A stretch of 64,000 nt of DNA. Source: Mesorhizobium sp. M1C.F.Ca.ET.210.01.1.1. Lineage in GTDB: Bacteria > Pseudomonadota > Alphaproteobacteria > Rhizobiales > Rhizobiaceae. Numbering within the stretch: the first letter of the stretch is position 1; each line of letters begins with the position of its first letter. This document shows, one piece after another, positions 9,025-18,396 of this stretch. A model generated the notes under the pieces. That model saw only the letters and a list, made by a program, of their open reading frames with translations. It had not been told where the DNA came from and did not search any database. A program made the translations under genes and the position numbers. The stretch is from NCBI RefSeq assembly GCF_004791585.1, contig NZ_SRUU01000020.1, positions 46,000 to 109,999 of the forward strand, in the 5' to 3' direction.

Positions 9025-10227
9025 GTGTTGGTTCCAAGAGTTCCCCGCGCGATCGCAGCGCCCCGCAAGCGCCATTTTGCCCGGACCTACGTGCAGGTAC
9101 TTGCCGCCATAATCCTGGGTGCCGCAATCGGCTATTTCCATTTGGAGACCGGCCACAGCCTGAAGCCGCTCGGCGATGCCTTCGTCGATGTCGTCAAGAT
9201 AATCACCGTACCTGTCATCTTCCTGACAATGGCGACCGGCATTGCCGGCATGAGCGATCTGCAGAAGGTCGGCCGAGTTGCCGCCAAGGCGATGGTCTAT
9301 TTTCTCACCTTTTCGACGCTCGCTTTTGTTGTCGGGCTGATTGTCGCGAATATCGTTCAGCCTGGCGCCGGCCTCAACATCGATCCGGCCTCGCTCGATG
9401 TCCAAGCCGTTAAGGGCTATGTGGCCACGGCTCACGAGCAGTCCGTGACCAGCTTCCTGATGAACATCATCCCGTCAACGATTGCCAATGCCTTCGCGGA
9501 AGGCGACATCCTGCAAGTCTTGTTCCTCTCGGTCCTGTTCGGCGCGGTCTGCCGCTACAACGGCCGCTCGCTCTTCTCTCTCGTCCGATACATCAAGGAC
9601 GAGCTGCTGCTCGCAATGTCCTCCTCAGAGGCCGCGCTGGCCTCGCTCATGGAGAAGATGGAAAGGGCCGGCGCCACGCATTCGGTCGTGGGTCTCATTC
9701 CATTCAATCTGGACGGCACGAATATGATGCTCGCCGCCCTTTTCATCGCCCAAGCGACGAAAACTGATCTCCCGATCGGCTGCCGGATCCTCATGCTGTT
9801 TGTCGCATTGTTCCCTTCGAACGGAACAACCCGCATTACCGGTGCAGGCCTCGTCACAATGGCTGCAACGCTCTTTCTTGTTCCGGCCGCACCGGTCACC
9901 TCCGTGGGGCTTATTCTTGGCGTCGATCAGCTTATGTCCGAATGCCACGCGCTGACGGTTTTTCTCCGCAGCGTAGCGGCAACGCTGGCTGTCACCCGGT
10001 CCGGGGCGAGCGGGATAAACGACGATTCGGGGAGCGCCTCACTAGCGGACCGTTCAGCGCTCCGGCGGTGGACGGTCAAGTCGCCCGGCGTGGTGAACAC
10101 AATTCCCCGTGCGAACGACGCTCAGCTATTGGGGTGGACCCGATGGCGCAAAGCCGTATTTGAGAAACCGCCAGATCGCACCGGCACCTGTGCGCCTGTA
10201 GCAACTGCGGGGCACGATCAAAACTGA
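9025..10227 (+). pseudogene. dctA: C4-dicarboxylate transporter DctA with internal deletion
   Basis: DctA is the proton- or sodium-coupled symporter that brings succinate, fumarate and malate across the inner membrane, the carbon supply of bacteroids. The frame is open for 400 codons from a GTG at 9025 (AAGGAG 7 bases upstream). The N-terminal half is typical (YVQVLAAIILGAAIGYFH, ITVPVIFLTMATGIAGM). After LQVLFLSVLFGAV it jumps straight to CRYNGRSLFSLVRYIKDELLL, skipping roughly 80 residues that normally hold two membrane helices. Later, the family motif VPTGYSFNLDGT is reduced to IPFNLDGT and the serine-rich loop (LGTSSSES) to AMSSSEA. The C-terminus beyond about 10040 is unrelated. It is probably not a working transporter although the frame is open. 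Confidence 0.8.
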
Positions 10228-10285
10228 CCCATTTTACACCAAAAAGGCGGCCGTTGCTGCCACGCCGTCCATGGATTGGAGACTC

Positions 10286-10895
10286 ATGTCTAAGCCGACT
10301 GCCATCACTGTCGCAGCTCTTCTTTTACTCCTCGCCTTGCTGGCGAGCCAATATAGCGCGAACCTGCACCGGCAGGCGTGGTCGACCGACAGGCAAAAGT
10401 GGAGCGGCGCATTCGACAACGATCTCCTTCGCCAATCGCCGGCAACCCGCAAGGCGATGCCGTTCTGGTCATATTCAATGACTACCACAACTGTCCGCAT
10501 TGCAGACTGGCTGATATCAACTACCAAAAAGCCTTCAAGCATGAACCCAATCTGAAGCTTGTGATCAAACAGTTCCCGGTCCTGGGACCGGATTCCCAAT
10601 TCCCAGCCTTCGCCGCACTCGCCTCGAGAAAACAGGGAAAGTTCGACGAATTCCACCGCGCCCTTATGATTTCCCCCAGTTGAAGGGTCACTCTCAAGAT
10701 CGCAGCGCGTGTAGGCCTTGACGTTGAGCAGCTCAAGCGGGAATGCAAGATCCGGCCATCGCAGATGAAATGCGCGGTCCGCGCACTCGCGAAAGGTCTG
10801 CACTTAGACGGTACGCCCGCGTTGGTGGTCGGCGATATAGTGGTCGCCGACCTTGTGGACATGGCCAGCTTGCAACGCTTGCATCGCCGATGCGC
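10286..10895 (+). pseudogene. Decayed DsbA-like thiol-disulfide oxidoreductase
   Basis: Starts well (TTGGAG before the ATG at 10286) with a signal-anchor-like helix (ITVAALLLLLALLASQY). The frame then shifts near 10455, after which the thioredoxin-fold DsbA-type domain continues in another frame: VLVIFNDYHNCPHCRLADIN with a CPHC active site, LVIKQFPVLGPDSQFPAFAA and KQGKFDEFHRALM. A TGA at 10681 interrupts it; past the stop the same frame resumes with IAARVGLDVEQLKRE and ALAKGLHLDGTPALVVGD, the cis-proline (TP) region of the fold. A short stretch (MQDPAIADEMR) is found only in a third frame. Periplasmic disulfide oxidation was the likely original role. Confidence 0.8.
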
Positions 10896-11414
10896 GCTCA
10901 AAGCGTGCTGGCTCTCGTGCGGGGCAGCATCTGTAGACCGGCCACGCTGTTGTTGCCGGAGCGTGCCGTTTGTGGCAGCTGGCTTTGCTGTCGCTCCTCG
11001 TAATCTTGTTGCGGTCATCCAGCTGCCGTGGGCGCCAACAACAATCCTGAGCGCCCGCGCCTGAAGTCGCTGGCCGGGTGCTCGTGAACCGAGCCCGCTT
11101 TTCTTCGGCAAGCTCAGGCGGTCTTGGCCCTGCGGCATCGCCCCCTGGCGCGGGGCAGCCTTCGGCTGCTGACGGTCGCCGGCCTGTCGGCCGGCGTCTT
11201 TCTATTGTGGCCTTCCCCCTGGCGCAGGGTGGGCAGCACTCCCTTCTAGGCCCGCCGCGGCGTCCCGCAACCCTTCGCTTGTCGCTTTCGGGTCCTCCAC
11301 TCCGTTCCGGTCCTGCTGATGCAGTCCGCCTCCGACGGCGGGCCTTTCCGGTCGCTTTTGCCGCCCACCCCGCTTCCGGGGAGGGCGCGCGATTGTAGAG
11401 CGGAGGACATCACG
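10896..11414. other. Non-coding leader upstream of the ArdC-type gene
   Basis: About 520 bases without a supported gene. The part from 11080 on is very GC-rich and ends in the ribosome site of the ArdC gene. It contains a perfect hairpin, CGCCGGCC (11177-11184), loop TGTC, GGCCGGCG (11189-11196), followed by TCTTTCT, which could act as a terminator or attenuator. Confidence 0.4.
11177..11203 (+). terminator. Hairpin with short T-rich tail, possible terminator or attenuator
   Basis: An eight-base-pair GC stem with a TGTC loop is followed by TCTTTCT. It lies about 210 bases before the ArdC-type gene on the same strand. The T run is short, so termination is plausible but weak. Confidence 0.4.
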
Positions 11415-12416
11415 ATGCGTGCAAACAACAAACGTTGCGGCAGCCGACAGGCTGGCGCAGACAGTGGCGGGCGCACCGGCGCCAGCCTTTATCAGGAAAT
11501 CACCGACCGCATCATTGCCGAACTGGAGCGCGGCACCGTGCCATGGGTCAAGCCGTGGGGCAGGGCAAGGACAGGCCTCGGCCTGCCGCGGAATGCGGCC
11601 ACCCAGCGCCGATATTCCGGCATCAATATCCTGATCCTGTGGGGCGCGGTCATCGAGCGCGGTTTCCCCAGCCAGAACTGGCTCACCTTCCGGCAGGCGC
11701 TTTCGCTTGGCGGCAATGTCAGGAAGGGCGAGCACGGCACCACCATCGTTCACGCTGACCGCTTTGTTCCCAAGAACGAAAAGCAACGCGCCGACACCGA
11801 TGGCGACGAACCGCAGGCGGTGCCCTTCCTGAAGCGCTTCACCGTCTTCGATGTCGCGCAGTGCGATAATCTGCCCGAACATCTTTACGCCGCCGGCGAG
11901 CCTCTGCCTGAGCGCGAGATGGTCCCGCAGGCCGAGGCGCTCATTCATGCAACCGGCGCTGATTTTCGCATCGGCGGCGAGCGCGCCTTCTACATGCCCG
12001 GCAGCGACACCATACAGGTGCCGCCGCAGCCGGCTTTCTTCCACCAGATCGACTATTACCGGACCTGCTTTCACGAGCTTGGACACTGGACCGGCCACCC
12101 GAGGCGACTCGCGCGCGACCTGTCCGGCTCCTTCGGGTCCAACACCTATGCGCGCGAGGAACTGGTCGCCGAAATCGCATCAGCCTTCATCTGCAGCAGT
12201 CTCGGCATCGAGCCGAGCGTGCGCCATGCCGACTACATCGGCTCATGGCTGACGGTTTTGCGCGAGGACAACCGCGCCATCTTCCGCGCCGCAAGCCATG
12301 CCTCGAAAGCCGCCGATTTCCTGCTTGGCCGCAATGTCGATGTCGAAGGCGAGGCACATGCCGAAACCGCCTATGGGAGCGCGCAATCCTCACACGCGAC
12401 CGCCTTGCGCCTCTGA
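11415..12416 (+). CDS. ArdC-family antirestriction protein / zincin-like metallopeptidase
   Basis: The 333-residue protein has the two domains of the ArdC family. The N-terminal part (TGASLYQEITDRIIAELERG, VPWVKPWG, RYSGINILILWG, WLTFRQALSLGGNVRKGEHG) corresponds to the single-stranded-DNA binding domain. The C-terminal part is a zinc metallopeptidase-like domain with CFHELGHWTGH at about residue 220 and a downstream AREELVAEIASAF glutamate. ArdC proteins protect incoming conjugated DNA from restriction. The start at 11415 has GGAGG 9 bases upstream. It is convergent with groEL and probably belongs to the transfer functions of the island. Exact activity is inferred from family. Confidence 0.85.
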   Translation: MRANNKRCGSRQAGADSGGRTGASLYQEITDRIIAELERGTVPWVKPWGRARTGLGLPRNAATQRRYSGINILILWGAVIERGFPSQNWLTFRQALSLGGNVRKGEHGTTIVHADRFVPKNEKQRADTDGDEPQAVPFLKRFTVFDVAQCDNLPEHLYAAGEPLPEREMVPQAEALIHATGADFRIGGERAFYMPGSDTIQVPPQPAFFHQIDYYRTCFHELGHWTGHPRRLARDLSGSFGSNTYAREELVAEIASAFICSSLGIEPSVRHADYIGSWLTVLREDNRAIFRAASHASKAADFLLGRNVDVEGEAHAETAYGSAQSSHATALRL

Positions 12417-12515
12417 TGACGCAAAGCCGCGCGCAACCAACTCGACAGTTCTTTTGAGGTTGCCCTAACGCCGATGGCCGGCGTTGGCGTCGATCGTTCA
12501 TCGGACCGAGGTTCG

Positions 12516-12548
12516 CAAAAAAAGAGGGCGGCATTGATGCCGCCCTCT
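12516..12548 (-). terminator. Rho-independent terminator of groESL
   Basis: Read on the minus strand: AGAGGGCGGCA, loop TCAA, TGCCGCCCTCT, then a run of seven or eight T. An 11-base-pair perfect stem directly downstream of groEL. On the plus strand the same hairpin lacks a T tail, so it mainly serves groEL. Confidence 0.85.
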
Positions 12549-12573
12549 CGTTGCGAAAGCTGCCAGAGCTGGA

Positions 12574-14229
<1,656 letters not shown>

Positions 14230-14231
14230 TT

Positions 14232-14588
14232 TTAGCTCCTGGCAGGGGCTTCAATCGAGCCCGGGAATTCAGTTGACGAAAGGGCCTGATATGAGCCGAT
14301 GATGCCCATGATGTCGGATTCCTTCATGATCAGAAGGTCTTCGCCATTGAGCTTGACTTCCGTGCCCGACCACTTGCTGAACAGGATGCGGTCGCCGGCC
14401 TTGACGTCCAGCGGGACCAGCTTGCCAGCTTCGTCACGAGCGCCGAAGCCGACAGCGATGATCTCGCCTTCCTGCGGCTTTTCCTTTGCCGTGTCGGGGA
14501 TGATGATCCCGCCAGCGGTCTTGGATTCGGATTCGACCCGGCGAACGACCACGCGGTCATGCAGCGGGCGGAACTTCGACTTTGCCAT
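14232..14588 (-). CDS. groES: Co-chaperonin GroES with C-terminal extension
   Basis: The lid of the GroEL chamber. Residues 1-98 are a standard GroES: KFRPLHDRVVVRRVESESKT, the mobile loop TAGGIIIPD, and the C-terminal LLIMKESDIMGIIG. GroES normally ends at this GIIG or a few residues later (95-104 aa). Here the frame continues for 20 more residues (SYQALSSTEFPGSIEAPARS) through what is normally the spacer to groEL, and stops inside the groEL ribosome site. The codon after GGC is TCA rather than a stop, so a single substitution probably removed the stop. The extension should hang from the base of the lid; it may be tolerated. Confidence 0.95.
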   Translation of the reverse strand: MAKSKFRPLHDRVVVRRVESESKTAGGIIIPDTAKEKPQEGEIIAVGFGARDEAGKLVPLDVKAGDRILFSKWSGTEVKLNGEDLLIMKESDIMGIIGSYQALSSTEFPGSIEAPARS

Positions 14589-14627
14589 TTTCGGATTTTT
14601 CCCTGGTGCGCTGTTGAGGGGTTTTTG

Positions 14628-14654
14628 TTAGCACTCGCGATGGACGAGTGCTAA
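14628..14654 (-). promoter_or_regulatory. CIRCE element (HrcA operator) of groESL
   Basis: TTAGCACTC at 14628-14636 and GAGTGCTAA at 14646-14654, separated by nine bases, match the CIRCE consensus without a mismatch. It lies 40 bases upstream of the groES start. HrcA is the heat-labile repressor that binds it. A TTGACG at 14692-14687 on the minus strand may be the -35 of the promoter. Confidence 0.95.
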
Positions 14655-14998
14655 CGCGATAGTGAGGTAGGCTGTAAGCGGGCACTCGTCAAGACGGACG
14701 AGGGCAGGCGAGGAGCTCTGGCCCCCTCCCCGGTGGAACCCAACGCATACGCGGCATCCGCGTTGATGGCTGCGAGCCCCACATTTCCATTGAATTCGGC
14801 GTCATGACGCCAACTTGCTCGCGCCGCTTCCAAGTCGTCAGTCGTGCTGCCGTCAGCACGAACATAGGGCTGCGCTTCACTTCCCGTCGAAGCCGCGGCA
14901 AGCAGCGTCGCCGTCAGCACGCTCCTTTGCAGATGCTTGCCAAAGGTGGACAGTGAGCGCACCTGCGCCGGGCTGTTGGTGCGAACGTAAGACGTCAT
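14651..14998 (-). pseudogene. N-terminal fragment of an autotransporter-type subtilisin protease
   Basis: The frame starts at an ATG at 14998 behind AAAGGAG (spacing 6). A signal-peptide-like stretch (SVLTATLLAAASTGSEAQ) is followed by a segment that resembles the start of the passenger of S8-type autotransporter proteases (ASWRHDAEFNGNVGLAAINADAAYALG, then STGEGA where TGKGV is usual). Homology then stops, before any of the catalytic triad, and the frame runs into the groESL promoter; its stop codon lies in the CIRCE element. It is a remnant of about 115 codons from a protein that would have been many hundreds of residues long. Confidence 0.55.
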
Positions 14999-16008
14999 TG
15001 ACAACTCCTTTTTGCAAGTCGAGCCCCTTCTCCACCTTCGGCCGCCGTCGACGCGAAGAAGTCCGCATCGCGTTGAAGACGAGCTGCGAAAAAGAGAAAG
15101 ATGTGTTTGATGGCTGCGGCCCCAACGGTGCCTTCAGATTTGAGATCACTTCCGCCGCGAGCGGCTGAAGCTCCTCGCAACGTCAAATCGAATCTGCTGC
15201 CAAGCCTCCAGGAAAGGAGAGCATTGCTCATCTCGCGCTTGTGCATGCAGTCAACCTTCGATCCGTGTTGCCACATCAAGAGCAAATGCCGTGCCAAAGC
15301 TCACTGGGAAGTGAACGCATGGCTCTCCCTGAAAACCTCACAAATCCAGCATGGTCAATTGTGCGGAACCCGACATGCGTCTTCTGCCACTGTCAGCTTT
15401 CGGACAGGCATGACGCGTTTCGCGCCGACCACCGGTCGATCGGTTTTGGGGCCGGTCTGTTCGCCTCATAAGAGCGCGTTACATTGCGTAGCGGTTTCCC
15501 GAGCGCCGCCACATGACACTGGACCTGCAGGTAGCACCGGCTTCTCATCCAGCCTTACTTTGGCCCCCTCGCGTATCAAATTCCCGCTGGCGAGCCCTGC
15601 TTTCATAGATCGCACCATGCCGGATGTCTGCTCTGGCGCCCGACCCGCTGGCACGATCTCGATCCGGCATAAGGGCGCAGCATCTTTGCAGGCCGTTTCA
15701 TCCCGGCGTCCTGCTTGGCTGACAGACCGCACTTGGCGAGCGGTCTCCATGCTCTCTCCAAGGACCATCCCTGCGGCTGGCTTGTCGACCTATGGGCGGG
15801 TCCGGCCGCCCGAAACCCTCGCGCCATCAGCTTTTTTCCCCGCCGCCTGCGGCGGCTTCCTCGCGCCGCTTCGCTCACAAAAAAGCTGCCCGCTCGGGTC
15901 CTTCACTGTCGCTGCGGCCCTGTCGGATTCAGGCGGTCCTGACGCGCCCATTACGGTGCGCCATCGCAGGGGATGGTCCCCGGCGAAACCACAAAAGGAG
16001 ACTTCGAA
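14999..16008. other. Long stretch without a supported gene, leader of the DUF736 gene
   Basis: About 1 kb. Open frames exist on both strands, but none has a family motif or a convincing ribosome site. The last 180 bases contain an inverted repeat of AGCTTTTTT (from about 15826) with AAAAAAGCT (to about 15893) and the palindrome CCGCCGCCTGCGGCGG between them, which looks like a structured leader of the downstream transfer-associated gene. Nothing else can be supported. Confidence 0.4.
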
Positions 16009-16332
16009 ATGACCGCGATCGGTTACGTCAACAAGCAGGAAAACGGCGCCTACAAGGGCCAGTTCAAGACGCTCAGCGTCCGCGCCGACATCGATATCGT
16101 CCCCAACCAGGCCAAGAGCGCCGATAACCATCCCGACTTCCGGGTGCTTACGCAAGGGGTCGAAGTCGGCGCTGGCTGGATCCGCACCGGCGAGACTTCC
16201 GGCAAGGATTATGTGAGCCTGTCGATTGCAGCGCCGGAGTTCGGACCGCGCAAGCTCTACGCCAATCTCGGCCGAGCCGCCGGCCAGGACGATCACGACA
16301 CCTACGCCATCATCTGGAACCCGGCCGACTGA
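16009..16332 (+). CDS. DUF736 family protein
   Basis: A 107-residue protein of the DUF736 family, common next to conjugation genes in alphaproteobacterial plasmids and integrative elements; its biochemical role is not known to me. The sequence shows the typical start MTAIGYVNKQENGAYKGQFK, the central RADIDIVPNQAKSADNHPDF and the end YANLGRAAGQDDHDTYAIIW, so it is complete. It is soluble with a beta-rich pattern. Start chosen at the ATG with AAAAGGAG 8 bases upstream. It is the first gene of the block that leads to rdfS, traF and rlxS. Confidence 0.85.
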   Translation: MTAIGYVNKQENGAYKGQFKTLSVRADIDIVPNQAKSADNHPDFRVLTQGVEVGAGWIRTGETSGKDYVSLSIAAPEFGPRKLYANLGRAAGQDDHDTYAIIWNPAD

Positions 16333-16513
16333 CCGGCCGAGATAAGAGCCTCGCGCCGCAGCCCCGGCGCGGGGCTCATTCCCAGGAGTTCCACCCAAAC
16401 CCCGTCCGCCCTAAAGGGCGGCGAAAACTCTCCCCCGACTCTTCGCCCGTCCCCGAGACGATCTCCCTCGCCCATCCTCGCCCTCGCTTGTCCGAAGCGA
16501 AACGAGGATCATC

Positions 16514-16783
16514 ATGGACGACGAAAACGAACGCGCGGCCCGCGCGAAAAAGGGCAGCCCGTTTCTCAGCACAGCCCAAGCCGCCTTCTATATCGGGCTC
16601 TCCCAGCGCACGCTCGAAAAGATGCGGCTCAAGGGCGGCGGCCCGAAATTCCGCAAGCACGGCCGCTATGTCCGCTATCACATCGACGAACTCGACCATT
16701 GGTCGAAAGGACACCCGCAGCACTCCATCGCCGGCGATGGCAAGGCCGGTTCCGGCCAGGGCGGCACGGGAGGCCGTTCATGA
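16514..16783 (+). CDS. rdfS: Excisionase / recombination directionality factor, MerR-like HTH (RdfS-like)
   Basis: An 89-residue protein with an AlpA/MerR-type winged helix: FLSTAQAAFYIGLSQRTLEK is the helix-turn-helix, and KFRKHGRYVRYHIDELDHWS is the wing with the usual R-Y-x-x-x-D-L pattern. In ICEMlSym of M. loti R7A, RdfS of this type promotes excision by IntS and sits upstream of traF, a transglycosylase gene and rlxS, the same order as here. The gene overlaps traF by ATGA. The name rests on this context as much as on the sequence. The C-terminus is a Gly-Ser-rich tail. It probably controls excision and expression of the transfer genes. Confidence 0.75.
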   Translation: MDDENERAARAKKGSPFLSTAQAAFYIGLSQRTLEKMRLKGGGPKFRKHGRYVRYHIDELDHWSKGHPQHSIAGDGKAGSGQGGTGGRS

Positions 16784-17328
16784 GGCGGCGCCCTTCCATC
16801 CATCTGATCGGCAGCCGCCTGAGGCGTGTTCGAGCCCGTAAGACGGTCGCCTTGGCCGCGGCCGGTCTCGGTCTTTTGGGCTTCACGGCGCTGGGAAAGC
16901 CCGCCCCTTGGCTGGTCTGGAACGCCTCGGCCAGCGCGCCGATCGGCCTTTACCGCATCGCTGCGGGAGCGCTGGCGCGTGGCGATCTCGTGCTCGTGCG
17001 CCCGCCTGAATACGCGGCGTATCTCGCCGCCGAGCGCAGCTATCTGCCTCGCAATGTGCCGCTGGCAAAACGTCTTGCAGCGCTGCCGGACGATAATGTC
17101 TGCGCCTTCAATGACGCCATCATCATCGGCGGCGACATCGTCGCGCGCCGGCTCAAAATCGACGCCGAAGGCCGACCTTTGCCATGGTGGAACGGCTGCC
17201 GAGCGCTCGGGGATAACGAGGTTTTCCTGCTCGGCAGCGACAAAAACCGCTCCTTCGACAGCCGCTATTTCGGGCCTGTTCCCACTCAAAATGTCATCGG
17301 GAGGCTCGTACCACTATGGACCGAGTGA
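16780..17328 (+). CDS. traF: Conjugative transfer signal peptidase TraF (S26 family)
   Basis: A serine peptidase of the type I signal-peptidase clan that in RP4 matures and cyclises the TrbC pilin. The 182-residue protein has one N-terminal membrane helix (VALAAAGLGLLGFTALG), then WNASASAPIGLYRI with the presumed nucleophile serine, the RGDLVLVRPP strand, and the lysine-containing region after it (VPLAKRLAALPDDNVC). LLGSDKNRSFDSRYFGPV near the end is the conserved C-terminal box. The ATG at 16780 overlaps the rdfS stop. It overlaps the next gene by 13 bases, so the block is one operon. TrbC at 39512 is its likely substrate. Confidence 0.88.
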   Translation: MRRRPSIHLIGSRLRRVRARKTVALAAAGLGLLGFTALGKPAPWLVWNASASAPIGLYRIAAGALARGDLVLVRPPEYAAYLAAERSYLPRNVPLAKRLAALPDDNVCAFNDAIIIGGDIVARRLKIDAEGRPLPWWNGCRALGDNEVFLLGSDKNRSFDSRYFGPVPTQNVIGRLVPLWTE

Positions 17329-17999
17329 CCCTCCTCTTGTTGGGCATGATCGCCATTGCGCCATGCGCCTGTTCCGCCTCGACCGGCGCTGAGCCGGTCG
17401 CCATCTCCCAAAGTCCGCAGCTGCGAAAGTGGCAGACGTTGGTATCGGAAGCAAGCCGGCGCTTCCATATTCCCCAAGCCTGGATCTATGCCGTCATGGC
17501 TGCCGAAAGCGGCGGCAAGACAATGCGCGGCGGCCGCCCCATCACCTCCCCCGCTGGCGCCATGGGCCTCATGCAGGTGATGCCCGGCACCTATGAAGAG
17601 ATGCGGGTCGAACACGGCCTTGGGCCTAACCCCCACGATCCGCGCGACAATATCCTGGCCGGCACGGCCTATCTCAGTGCCATGTATGACCGCTTCGGAT
17701 TTCCTGGCCTGTTTGGCGCCTACAATGCCGGTCCCGAGCGCTACGACGAGCATTTGAAGCGTGGCAAACCGCTGCCAGAAGAGACCGTCGAGTACCTCGA
17801 CCAACTCAAGGCGGCCGGAGTTTCGGCGGCCGACATCGAGGCGTTCGAAAGCCAATCTGTCGCTCCAAAGGCGCAAATCGCTCCTCTCGGACGGTCGCTG
17901 TTCTTCATTCATGACGGTGTTCACTCAGGCGTGCGAAACGGCGATCTCTTCGTGCCGCTCGGCAAGGACGGCGCGCAGCCGAAGGAGCCGGTGCGTTAG
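17316..17999 (+). CDS. Lytic transglycosylase (SLT domain), conjugation-associated
   Basis: A 227-residue cell-wall enzyme that would open peptidoglycan for the transfer machinery. The N-terminus carries a signal peptide with a lipobox-like CAC (LLLLGMIAIAPCACS). The SLT fold follows: IPQAWIYAVMAAESGG with the catalytic glutamate, SPAGAMGLMQVMPGTY, DNILAGTAYLSAMYDRFG and LFGAYNAGPERYDEH. The C-terminal 70 residues have no clear motif. It overlaps traF and precedes rlxS, the position of the transglycosylase-like gene (msi107) in the R7A island as I recall it. All catalytic motifs are present. Confidence 0.88.
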   Translation: MDRVTLLLLGMIAIAPCACSASTGAEPVAISQSPQLRKWQTLVSEASRRFHIPQAWIYAVMAAESGGKTMRGGRPITSPAGAMGLMQVMPGTYEEMRVEHGLGPNPHDPRDNILAGTAYLSAMYDRFGFPGLFGAYNAGPERYDEHLKRGKPLPEETVEYLDQLKAAGVSAADIEAFESQSVAPKAQIAPLGRSLFFIHDGVHSGVRNGDLFVPLGKDGAQPKEPVR

Positions 18000-18160
18000 C
18001 CATGGCGGACGGGGGCGCGTCTGGCGGGGCTGGGCGCGGAAGGCAAGATAAAGGTACCGCCTCCAGGAGGCGGTTAAATCTTTGTCTGCACATCGTTTTT
18101 CCGGGAGGCTGCCGCCGGTGCCAAGAGGGTTTGACGTGTAAGTGTCTGATTTTGCTTGAT
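18000..18160. other. Candidate oriT region upstream of rlxS
   Basis: The gap between the transglycosylase gene and rlxS has no gene. It holds a perfect hairpin, ACCGCCTCC (18056-18064), A, GGAGGCGGT (18066-18074), and then an A/T-rich stretch down to the rlxS start. Relaxase genes usually lie next to their oriT, and this is the only such gap with a strong inverted repeat. No nic site can be assigned from sequence alone. Confidence 0.4.
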
Positions 18161-18396
18161 ATGTCTGGGAGGCTCGCATTAAGGATGACGAGTTCAGGCC
18201 GAAGCTCGGCAAAATCGGGTCGCGCGGCTCGAAGGCCGGCAAACGCTATGCCGGCCAGGTTCGTGCGGCGATCAACCGGGCTGGCGGCCGGCCGCAACGC
18301 GGTGGTCGCTTCACAGGAAGCCGGACAGGGCGCGGCGGGGCGGCCGCCGCACTGCTGAAATCGCGCGACCGGTATGCCGCCTTCCGCCAGCGCCGG

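Noticed and set aside
15101..16012. 303-codon plus-strand frame before the DUF736 gene
   Set aside because: No ribosome site, no motif, low-complexity composition, and it runs through hairpin-rich leader sequence.
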